Shown piece by piece: positions 25,970-33,392 of a stretch of 37,014 nt of DNA; position 1 is the first letter of the stretch, and each line of letters opens with the position of its first letter. This stretch comes from JACNKV01 sp964645915 (GTDB lineage Bacteria > Fidelibacterota > Marinisomatia > Marinisomatales > JACNKV01). The stretch spans positions 1-37,014 of the forward strand of contig CAZYDH010000018.1 in the NCBI GenBank assembly GCA_964645915.1. Reading direction: 5' to 3'. The position numbers were made by a program, and so were the translations under genes. The notes beneath the pieces are model-generated. The model was not told the DNA's origin. It worked only from the letters and a program-made list of their open reading frames with translations, and did no database searches.

Positions 25970-27022
25970 GTGACGGGAATGACTATATTTTTCATTTTCC
26001 TTGTTATTGCAGTTGCGGTTGGAATTATATCTTTTACGATGAAACCAAAGAAAAAACACCGAACCGATTCTTTGTATACCAATGCATTAAATGCGATGGT
26101 TCGGGATGATAAGAAAACGGCTGTTTCGTTACTTAAAGAAGTCGTCAGAAGTGATTCAGATCATATCGATGCTTACTTACAGTTGGGAAATATTCTGAGA
26201 GACATCCAACCTGAACAAGCAATAAAGATCCATCAGTCATTGACGGTAAGACCAAACTTATCCAAGTCATTAAAAATTGAAATTCATATGGCGCTTGCCA
26301 TGGATTATCAAATACTTGGAAAAACTGAACAATCAAAACGTGAATTGGAGATCATTCTAAATATTGAGCGAAGAAATCTCACAGCGGTAGAATTTCTATT
26401 GTCTATCGCAGTTCAAGAACGCAATTGGCAAGTTGCAGCTAAATATGCAAAGATGATCCAAAAAATAAATCATACACATGATAAACAGCAATTGGCTCAA
26501 TTTCAGGTATATGAAGGTTTGGAGAAACTTGAGCAAGGGGATCGAAATGGGGCATTATCCTGTTTTAAACGAGCTGTAAAAATGGAACCTGAGTTTGGAG
26601 AATCTTATCTTCATCTTGGAGATTTTTACGAAAAAGACCGTGACTTAGTAAAAGCGATTGAATACTGGGAAAAATATGCCATGAATTCAAACGAAGGTGC
26701 AAAAAAGGTATTTCATAAAATTGAATCAGCACTTTTTGACTTGGGACGCTTTGGTGAAGTTGAGAAATTTTATAATCGAATTTTAGAAATGGACTCTAAT
26801 AATATAGAGGCTCTAGCTAAGCTTGCAAACGTGTTAGAAGAAAAAGGAGACCATCAAGCTGCTTTGAATTTGGTGAATACTGCTCTGACGCGAAATGAGA
26901 AATCACTTCAAATAAGACTAATGAAACTCAAGCTTTCATTAGCGATGAAACCACCTCACGCTTTAGCAAATCAAATAGATGACTTACGAAATCTTATTTC
27001 AGAAATTGAAGTAGAAAAGTAA
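25970..27022 (+). CDS. LapB-like TPR protein with N-terminal membrane anchor
   Basis: One N-terminal helix (about residues 5-23) with a basic flank (KPKKKHR) is followed by about eight tetratricopeptide repeats over the rest of its 350 residues (for example AYLQLGNILRDI, SYLHLGDFYEKD, EALAKLANVLEEKGDHQAALN). Helix plus TPR array downstream of LapA is the LapB/YciM arrangement. E. coli LapB ends in a rubredoxin-like zinc domain; this protein has no such CxxC pairs and ends in LRNLISEIEVEK. The role is therefore inferred: a scaffold at the inner membrane, perhaps in outer-membrane lipid control. The GTG start lies 2 bases past the LapA stop; an ATG three codons on is an alternative. Confidence 0.7.
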   Translation: MTGMTIFFIFLVIAVAVGIISFTMKPKKKHRTDSLYTNALNAMVRDDKKTAVSLLKEVVRSDSDHIDAYLQLGNILRDIQPEQAIKIHQSLTVRPNLSKSLKIEIHMALAMDYQILGKTEQSKRELEIILNIERRNLTAVEFLLSIAVQERNWQVAAKYAKMIQKINHTHDKQQLAQFQVYEGLEKLEQGDRNGALSCFKRAVKMEPEFGESYLHLGDFYEKDRDLVKAIEYWEKYAMNSNEGAKKVFHKIESALFDLGRFGEVEKFYNRILEMDSNNIEALAKLANVLEEKGDHQAALNLVNTALTRNEKSLQIRLMKLKLSLAMKPPHALANQIDDLRNLISEIEVEK

Positions 27023-27029
27023 AAATTTT

Positions 27030-27920
27030 GTGGGAAATCGGGTGGTAGAAGAGAAACAATATTCCTATGTGAAGTGTTTATTGCACGGACTTTTTCTTTT
27101 GGGAATAACTTCCTTTGGTTTTGCGCAGAATACCGAAATGTATTTTTCTTTAATTCAAGAAGGACGAATTGAAGAAGTTCGACAGCATCTTCCTGAACTC
27201 ATATCCAAATATCCAAATAATGATGGTGTGCACTTTCTTGTGGCACTTACAACAGTTTCTGGAGATTCATCCGTTAATAAATATAAGAAATTTATAAAGC
27301 GATTTCCTGATTCGCGTTGGACTGATGATGCCCAGATGAAGATAGGGGAATATTTATATGCGCGTGGTTTATACAGTCAGGCAAGTACTCAATTTCGCAT
27401 GATCCCCTTAAAATATCCGGAGTCTACCCATATTCAACGAGCCATGAACTTGATGGTAAAAAGTTATGATGCAACAGGGGAGACCGACACTTCTCACTAC
27501 TATCTTCGTGTGTTTAAACATTTTTACCCTGATTTGCAATTTGATCAATACGGATATACCGATCTTGACATTGATCCGGAAACCTCTCTAATCCGGATCC
27601 CAAGTAAACAAGCAAAAGAAAAGATAACCTCTTCCAAAAAACCGATTAAACCATCGGTATCGATACATGTTGATCCTAAAGAAAAACCATGGATTATTCA
27701 AGTGGGTGCTTTTGGAAAATATAATAATGCAAAAAAACTTAAGATGAATCTTAGCCAAAATGGGTATACTGTCGCAATTGATGAGATCGAATCAGGTGGA
27801 AAGCGATTGCATGCTGTGCGAGTATTAAGATTTTCTACAAAGTCTGAAGCAAATAGAGTTGGTAAGGAATTAAAACGTAAATTCTCATTAAATTACCGGG
27901 TAATAAATAAACCTTACTAA
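27030..27920 (+). CDS. Exported TPR protein with C-terminal SPOR domain
   Basis: A signal peptide (about residues 14-32, ending FGFA/Q) is followed by three to four TPR-like repeats (about 35-165), a linker with basic residues, and a SPOR domain (about 212-294: KPWIIQVGAFGKYNNAKKLK to the C-terminus). SPOR domains bind denuded glycan strands at the division septum. The GTG at 27030 is the first start, but a GTG at 27069 (codon 14) gives a compact signal peptide beginning KCLLHGLFLLG and may be the true start. The last protein gene of the run, 7 bases after the LapB-like gene. It ends 8 bases before the selC tRNA. Confidence 0.82.
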   Translation: MGNRVVEEKQYSYVKCLLHGLFLLGITSFGFAQNTEMYFSLIQEGRIEEVRQHLPELISKYPNNDGVHFLVALTTVSGDSSVNKYKKFIKRFPDSRWTDDAQMKIGEYLYARGLYSQASTQFRMIPLKYPESTHIQRAMNLMVKSYDATGETDTSHYYLRVFKHFYPDLQFDQYGYTDLDIDPETSLIRIPSKQAKEKITSSKKPIKPSVSIHVDPKEKPWIIQVGAFGKYNNAKKLKMNLSQNGYTVAIDEIESGGKRLHAVRVLRFSTKSEANRVGKELKRKFSLNYRVINKPY

Positions 27921-27928
27921 GAAAATTT

Positions 27929-28021
27929 GGGAATGATTGCGAGGCTGGTGCCCGCCGCGGTCTTCAAAATCGTTGGGATCTGTATTCCAGATCCGCTGGG
28001 TTCGATTCCCAGGCGTTCCCG
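27929..28021 (+). tRNA. selC: Selenocysteine tRNA, anticodon TCA
   Basis: A 93-base tRNA with the hallmarks of tRNA-Sec. Acceptor 27929-27935 pairs with 28014-28020 (7 bp; the eighth pair, A27936-G28013, is a mismatch). The long D-stem pairs 27939-27941 and 27943-27945 with 27950-27955, six pairs with A27942 bulged, closing a four-base TGGT loop. The anticodon loop is CTTCAAA with TCA at 27964-27966, which reads UGA. The extra arm is long: a perfect 7-bp stem (27976-27982 with 27988-27994). The T-arm pairs 27996-28000 with 28008-28012 around TTCGATT. Discriminator G at 28021; CCA is not encoded. A TCA anticodon with a long extra arm and a short D loop marks Sec rather than Ser. It follows the SPOR gene by 8 bases and is perhaps processed from the same transcript. 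Confidence 0.92.
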
Positions 28022-28035
28022 CAAGAATTGTTAAA

Positions 28036-29343
28036 TTATAGTACCTTCCACGATCCGGCGACGATTGTTGGCTTCAATCCACCGGTGGCAGATCCGGGTA
28101 GCGGTGGAATAAATAGTAATTCACTATTTGTAATTCGATCTAGTTTTAGATTGGTGGCCACAACCGCTCCCTCAAAAATGGCTGATTCTATTTCGACAGT
28201 CCCTACGCAGTAACAACTGGCATAAATTGTACCCCTTAATGATAGATCTCCAATTGCGTTTACATTTGAAAAAACTTTTCCCCCACTAATATCAATATCG
28301 CCAAAGGAATATATTTCATTCACTCTTGATGGCCGGTCACCCAACGGTGTTGCACTCCAATCCAATCCGTATAAAGTCCCTGTGGAAATAACATTAACAC
28401 TCCCGGATGCAATTGTAATAACGTTGTCTCCCACGGAGCATCCATTTTTAAAATCGACTGTACCATCAACAATGATAAATGCCGGCGAATCTGTGGTGAA
28501 GGAGGAAATTATTGCACTAGCACCCGTTACTGTCAAGTTTCCGTTTATAAAGACGGTGTTGGAATCATATGCTGAAAGATCCCAAGCTGAATTAACAATC
28601 GAATTTCCAAATATTTCATTTCCATTTGTTGAAGTAATTGCTTCGGCAATAGATAATAATGAATCATGGAATGTATGATCAAAGACAGGGAAAGTGGGTA
28701 GTGGAGGTGGATAGATATCCCAGCTATACGTTTCATCAAATGTTGCACTGGAGGTGACCACATGACCCGGTGGAACATAAACGGATGTTGTATCGATTCT
28801 TGAGCGAGGCGTCTTTACATTTACGTTATCTCCAAAATACATATCCCCTTTAAGATTGTTGTTAGTTCCAATCTCGATATAATGGTTTTTAATTGGGTCC
28901 TGTAATTCTTTGATATACATTGAAAAAGAAAAGGGTTCACCCAATGAACTAAATGTTACTTGTATTTTTTTAATTGATTTTTCTACAACCGACGTAACAA
29001 TAATACGTTTTATATCAGAATTAAGATTGTTCCCATTTTCATCTGTATCATATACAACAACTTGAAATGCTCCCTTCCCGAAATTGATAGATCCTGATGT
29101 CCCTGACCAATTAGTGAAATCATTTACTAACTGGTAGAATGCATATTCAACTCCTGCAATAGCACAAAGTTCGGCTTCGGTGTCAATATACAGATTTGAT
29201 GTTTTTTCGCTGTTAATTGATATTATTGTACTCATGGTGTAGGTCATTAAGCTGAAAAGGACCAAAACCATGATGACCGTAGCTATATAAATTATACCAC
29301 GATCATTTTTTGTAGATTGTAAAAGGGTCACAGTACGTTTCAT
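28036..29343 (-). CDS. PilX-like minor pilin with a large repetitive C-terminal domain
   Basis: The N-terminus (about residues 15-45, DRGIIYIATVIMVLVLFSLMTYTM) is the long hydrophobic helix of PilX/GspK-type minor pilins. It lacks the GFTLxE cleavage motif of its three neighbours, as many PilX proteins do. The first 120 residues include a short beta part; the rest (about 150-420) is rich in Gly, Asn, Ser, Val and Ile with many short strands (GNLTVTGAS, GTVDFKNG, IASGSVNVISTGTL), suggesting a beta-helix or bactofilin-like repeat. At 435 aa it is longer than typical PilX. Last of four genes; the start overlaps the PilW-like stop by ATGA. The tip role in the pilus is inferred from position. Confidence 0.72.
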   Translation of the reverse strand: MKRTVTLLQSTKNDRGIIYIATVIMVLVLFSLMTYTMSTIISINSEKTSNLYIDTEAELCAIAGVEYAFYQLVNDFTNWSGTSGSINFGKGAFQVVVYDTDENGNNLNSDIKRIIVTSVVEKSIKKIQVTFSSLGEPFSFSMYIKELQDPIKNHYIEIGTNNNLKGDMYFGDNVNVKTPRSRIDTTSVYVPPGHVVTSSATFDETYSWDIYPPPLPTFPVFDHTFHDSLLSIAEAITSTNGNEIFGNSIVNSAWDLSAYDSNTVFINGNLTVTGASAIISSFTTDSPAFIIVDGTVDFKNGCSVGDNVITIASGSVNVISTGTLYGLDWSATPLGDRPSRVNEIYSFGDIDISGGKVFSNVNAIGDLSLRGTIYASCYCVGTVEIESAIFEGAVVATNLKLDRITNSELLFIPPLPGSATGGLKPTIVAGSWKVL

Positions 29344-29885
29344 TTTACGATACCGTATTTTAGATTGTGAGGTGAATCAAGGGATTGAAACGTCATCTCT
29401 CTCGATCCTTTACTTCCATTAAGTTTGAGTCGGATGTACCAAATTGTAGATGTGCTGATTATGGGATTTTCGGTTATTACATATTCATGTATATCAAAGT
29501 AATAGAATGAAGTACTATCTGTTAAATAATACGCAATAGGATGTTCACCGGTATTATTTATGCTTCGATAAAGAGTTCCTCCGGCGTATCGATATTGAAT
29601 CGTATCAAGACTAGAGTCAACAAATCGAAGTCGAGTGCTATCTGCATACAAAATATGCTGACTGTCTCTTAAACTGGCAATATCTACACTAAACAGCTGC
29701 TGTGCAATAAACATATTATCACTTACTTCTTGTCCGTTCATGACATCTTCATAAAATTTTGCACCGGTTAGAAAGACCCTTACTAAGAGAATTCCTATGA
29801 TCCCAAATAACAGTATCGATATGATTAACTCGGTCAGAGTAAATCCAGGAGAGGACTTAGATGTTATTGTGCTTGAAACCTTCAT
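29340..29885 (-). CDS. PilW-like type IV minor prepilin
   Basis: The prepilin motif GFTLTELIISILLF (cleavage after Gly14, Glu at mature position 5) starts a hydrophobic helix of about 25 residues; a globular beta-rich domain follows. The 181-aa length and the position between PilV-like and PilX-like genes suggest PilW/GspJ. Sits 1 base from the PilV-like gene and overlaps the PilX-like gene by 4 bases. Cleavage needs a prepilin peptidase, encoded elsewhere. Confidence 0.82.
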   Translation of the reverse strand: MKVSSTITSKSSPGFTLTELIISILLFGIIGILLVRVFLTGAKFYEDVMNGQEVSDNMFIAQQLFSVDIASLRDSQHILYADSTRLRFVDSSLDTIQYRYAGGTLYRSINNTGEHPIAYYLTDSTSFYYFDIHEYVITENPIISTSTIWYIRLKLNGSKGSREMTFQSLDSPHNLKYGIVK

Positions 29886-29886
29886 A

Positions 29887-30366
29887 TCAATAATGGCTTG
29901 ATATTAGTGCGTCGAGAACGATCGGATCAATTTCATTATGTGTAATCGTCACTATAATTTTTTTAAAGTCTGTTGTGGCAAAAACGCTATCATCTAAACT
30001 CCCTGAAGGAGATACATAAAAAACGCGTGCGGTTTCAGTAAACCCCGGGAAATTGGTTATATCGCTATTTGAATATCCAGCAAAGTCATCCACATCATCA
30101 AAACTAATATCACCCAATTCTATTCCAAAAGAAGGGGTGGGTGTCCAAGGTGGCTCTAAATTTTCATCATATTCTTTTGCGACAATCCTGTTCATTAATT
30201 CTTGGCCAATAAAGATAGCTTTAGTCGTCAATTCTATTTTTGCTACCGCAAACTTTTGATTAGAAAAATTCTTAAAAATAGTGATAAATACGAAAGTTAG
30301 AATAACGATCGAAACGATGGTTTCAACCAAACTGAATCCTGTATTTTTCTTATGAACTATATTCAA
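29887..30366 (-). CDS. PilV-like type IV minor prepilin
   Basis: The N-terminal motif GFSLVETIVSIVILTF (Glu at mature position 5) defines a type IV prepilin; the VET-SIVIL pattern is that of PilV/GspI. The 159-aa protein has a short, mostly polar C-terminal domain. One base separates it from the genes on both sides. The same transcript encodes the FimT-, PilW- and PilX-like proteins. Confidence 0.84.
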   Translation of the reverse strand: MNIVHKKNTGFSLVETIVSIVILTFVFITIFKNFSNQKFAVAKIELTTKAIFIGQELMNRIVAKEYDENLEPPWTPTPSFGIELGDISFDDVDDFAGYSNSDITNFPGFTETARVFYVSPSGSLDDSVFATTDFKKIIVTITHNEIDPIVLDALISSHY

Positions 30367-30367
30367 G

Positions 30368-30901
30368 TTAATCGTTCTCTATGCGGACCATACCCGTGCC
30401 CCATTCCACGGTTATTGTCACTTCATTACTCAAAATTATAGATCCGGAGTCACTTGTATTTCCGAACCAATCAAATGCGATACTCTTATCATTTCCAATA
30501 CTTAAGCCGGTGATGGTAACATTATTAAATTCGCCCTCATTTAATTGCCTAATGTACGACCCTGCGCCGGATGATTTTTCAACTAATGTTCGTGTTGCTT
30601 TTGTACTCCCGGAATAAAGTTTATAAAGATTCTGATTGTCGTCAAATTCAACCCAAGTGCTATCATGATCTGTCATTGCCACAGATTGAGCAAAGCGAAG
30701 ATCTGCTAGGATTTGTTTAGCAGCGGAGTTAATTCGTCTATTTACATAATTATCATAAATCTTAGGAGCTACAAATACGGATATAATTCCAACAATCACT
30801 ATAACGATAATAATTTCAACAAATGTAAACCCTTCTGAGTTTGAATTTTGCTTTGGTAACATTTTGGATTCAAAGGATGGTATTTTAAATCGCAATTTCA
30901 T
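30368..30901 (-). CDS. FimT/GspH-like prepilin
   Basis: A 23-residue leader ending in Gly is followed by FTFVEIIIVIVIVGIISVFVAPK, the prepilin helix with Glu5. The stretch that follows (NSAAKQILADLRFAQSVAMTDHD) is the signature of GspH/FimT pseudopilins. The C-terminal part is beta-rich and ends in a short strand (VTVEWGTGMVRI). First gene of the minor-pilin operon; the promoter must be in the 163-base gap to 31065, where no clear -10/-35 pair was identified. Confidence 0.88.
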   Translation of the reverse strand: MKLRFKIPSFESKMLPKQNSNSEGFTFVEIIIVIVIVGIISVFVAPKIYDNYVNRRINSAAKQILADLRFAQSVAMTDHDSTWVEFDDNQNLYKLYSGSTKATRTLVEKSSGAGSYIRQLNEGEFNNVTITGLSIGNDKSIAFDWFGNTSDSGSIILSNEVTITVEWGTGMVRIEND

Positions 30902-31064
30902 TTTTTGAATTCACTTGAATAACACCAATGAATTATCCTCTTTTAATTTATAAGGAGAAACCAGTTAAATTTACCATGTGAACATTTGATTTCCCATGAA
31001 AATGTTTTTTAACTCACCCAACTGTGATATAGTGCACTTATCCTGTGTAGGAGAATAAATTGAT

Positions 31065-33392
31065 CTATTTAAGTAATATTACTTTTTGTATATCAATAAA
31101 TCTATTTGACTTTACATGTATAAAATATATTCCGCTAGAAAAACGGTCAGCATTCCAAATTACATTATACATTCCCTGTTGTTGAAACTCTTGAACAATA
31201 GTATCTATCTTTCGACCGGAAATATTATAGACTTCAATAAGGGTCAATCCCTCATTTAAACAAGTGTATGCAATGTTTGTAATCGGATTGAAAGGATTAG
31301 GAAAAACCTTAACACTAAATGATTTAGGCATAACTGTATCATCGACTGATAAATCTATGTTTGCAGAGGTGGGCGTCGGATTCATGTTTGTCCATTGATC
31401 CGAACCATCAGGTAATCTTCCAAAAGATATGTCCGGTGTTTGTGCTCCAAAAGTAACAGAGTCAATTATAGTGATTCCATCGGAAGAAACCAGTGCAATG
31501 AACTCACCATTACCTGAAAGTTTAAAATTTGTATGAAGAAAACCCTGCTCTTGATCTTCATCACACCAAATCAAAATAAACCCTTGAGAGGGGATAATGA
31601 TCTCCTGATCCGGGAAAGCCCATTTTGTGAGATTATCTGCTTTATCTGTCAGAAACATTCCTGAAAGATCAATATCGGTGTCAGAATCATTATACAATTC
31701 AATCCAGTCATCAAACTCACCAAACTCATCAGAATTTATGGAATTGTTTCTTGCCAAAAATTCGTTGATAAATAATGGCGGTGCTGAGTCACTGGGCGTA
31801 TTGACTGTGATTTTACGATTCCGTGGATACACTTGTGTTTGTCCGGCATTGTCCTCTGCAACAATATCAAAATACCCGGTTATCCCAACTCCAAGCGGTG
31901 GTAGTACTCCAACCCATCGATCAATGTTTTCAACCAGCTTCGTCCCGGTTATGGGTAAATACTCCATTGGATATTCCGTCCATACAGGTACCGGATTATC
32001 ATAGTAACGTAAAGTAATGTTACTTATCCCATTGCTTCCAAATGCTGCAATAGTCACGTATATGCTGTCTTCTGGTTGTGGATATTTCGGGTGCCAATCC
32101 AGATCATAAATGATCGGGGGAGCTCCGGTATATGGCGCAGGGTTGGATAAAGAGGAGGTTCGAGCATTGACAAATTCTAACAGTCCGCGCTTAACATGCT
32201 GATTTTGGTAAGAATCAGCAAAGTAAGATTGAGTAAAGTCATCCAATGTAAAACCGTAATCTAAAGTGCGGAACTCATCCATTTGAGCCCAAGGATAAAC
32301 AGAAGAATACACTGTGTTGATCCTAGATTCTAAAATCGTATTGTTGTAAACATTTTCAAGAAAAAATTCTATGAAGTGAGTGTAAAGATCTCGGTATTGG
32401 TCATTTCCCATCAATCGTTCTATCAATGGACGATCTCCACCATTCATCACCGGAAAATTATATGGATTTGTGGAGGTCCAATCCACGTTAAACCAATCGA
32501 TCCCAAAAGTATTATCATAGTCATAAGGAATCCAATGAAAACGATCACCATCTGGTTCATGATAAAGATAGTAATTGTTCATCAAGAACCAGTAATCATC
32601 CCAACCACCAACGAGGATATTCATCGCAAAATATTTTAATACTTCATCAACGTATAATACGTTTTCCAGAGAATCTGCAAAGGAGTGATCCGGAGTTTGA
32701 TTGATAATCCTGATTAATCTTGCAAGTTTAGTGTAATCAAATAAATCACGGTTGGTTTTCAAATCATATGGACGATCATCACCATAATAAGGGTGATAAT
32801 CTTCGGGAGCATTTCCTCTATATGTCAAATCCGCCGGCCACAGACACTTCCATAGATTTCCACTGTCATCAGAATAACTTTTTTCTAAAAAAGTATCATC
32901 AATATGTTCAATTGATATATATAGTCCATAATAATCTCCGTTGATATATACGGCTGCATGGGTAGCGCGAGAGGAGGATAATTGGATGTCTTGAAAAAGA
33001 TCCCAACATAGTTTACTTCGAACTATGGATGGATCATTGTGTTCACCATTGAGATTGATCTTCTCGACATCATAAAAATCTCTACCGGAAAAGAAATGAT
33101 TAAAATCCAGTTTGAATGATTTTTTTGCTGCTTGTCGTGATGTATTGCCGCGAAGTCGAAAACCTACACTGTCTACTGTTTCATTTATCCATTCGTTTGA
33201 GTAGTGAACAGTAACCAAATGGATCGAATCACTTTCAACATGTTCATAGATCCAATTCAGATCAACCGGGTCGATTGTGATTTCAATGACATCTATTTGG
33301 GTGTCATCATAAAGCATCCAGCTGTCATTTGCAAAGATTAGGTTGGATAAACCTACAAGAAATGAGATGATAAGAATGCTTAAAGTTTTCAC
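31065..33392 (-). CDS. CotH-family protein with lamin-tail domain and T9SS-type C-terminal sorting domain
   Basis: An exported protein of about 775 aa. The signal peptide MKTLSILIISFLVGLSNLIFA is best read from the GTG at 33392, which shares one base with the stop of the amylase gene (TAGTG); an ATG at 33431 would add 13 residues and overlap that gene by 40 bases. The CotH domain (about 40-390) has FRLRGNTSRQAAKKSFKLDF, INLNGEHNDPSIVRSKLCWD and the WIPYDYDNTFGIDW box. A lamin-tail domain follows (about 535-665; INEFLARNNS, DDWIELYND, SGNGEFIAL), then a T9SS type A sorting domain of about 80 residues with VFPNPFNPITNIAY. CotH proteins can act as atypical kinases, but their role in such secreted proteins is unknown. 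Placement after a starch enzyme suggests surface glycan work. Confidence 0.85.
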   Translation of the reverse strand: MKTLSILIISFLVGLSNLIFANDSWMLYDDTQIDVIEITIDPVDLNWIYEHVESDSIHLVTVHYSNEWINETVDSVGFRLRGNTSRQAAKKSFKLDFNHFFSGRDFYDVEKINLNGEHNDPSIVRSKLCWDLFQDIQLSSSRATHAAVYINGDYYGLYISIEHIDDTFLEKSYSDDSGNLWKCLWPADLTYRGNAPEDYHPYYGDDRPYDLKTNRDLFDYTKLARLIRIINQTPDHSFADSLENVLYVDEVLKYFAMNILVGGWDDYWFLMNNYYLYHEPDGDRFHWIPYDYDNTFGIDWFNVDWTSTNPYNFPVMNGGDRPLIERLMGNDQYRDLYTHFIEFFLENVYNNTILESRINTVYSSVYPWAQMDEFRTLDYGFTLDDFTQSYFADSYQNQHVKRGLLEFVNARTSSLSNPAPYTGAPPIIYDLDWHPKYPQPEDSIYVTIAAFGSNGISNITLRYYDNPVPVWTEYPMEYLPITGTKLVENIDRWVGVLPPLGVGITGYFDIVAEDNAGQTQVYPRNRKITVNTPSDSAPPLFINEFLARNNSINSDEFGEFDDWIELYNDSDTDIDLSGMFLTDKADNLTKWAFPDQEIIIPSQGFILIWCDEDQEQGFLHTNFKLSGNGEFIALVSSDGITIIDSVTFGAQTPDISFGRLPDGSDQWTNMNPTPTSANIDLSVDDTVMPKSFSVKVFPNPFNPITNIAYTCLNEGLTLIEVYNISGRKIDTIVQEFQQQGMYNVIWNADRFSSGIYFIHVKSNRFIDIQKVILLK

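Noticed and set aside
30981..31010. 7-bp hairpin followed by T residues on the plus strand, resembling a terminator
   Set aside because: The stem is weak and AT-rich with a 12-base loop, and no plus-strand gene lies upstream; on the minus strand, which is transcribed here, no T-run follows.
31073..31086. A 14-base self-palindrome AAGTAATATTACTT
   Set aside because: It falls inside the last codons of the CotH protein gene (VILL) and is explained by coding sequence; it is too AT-rich to weigh as a site.
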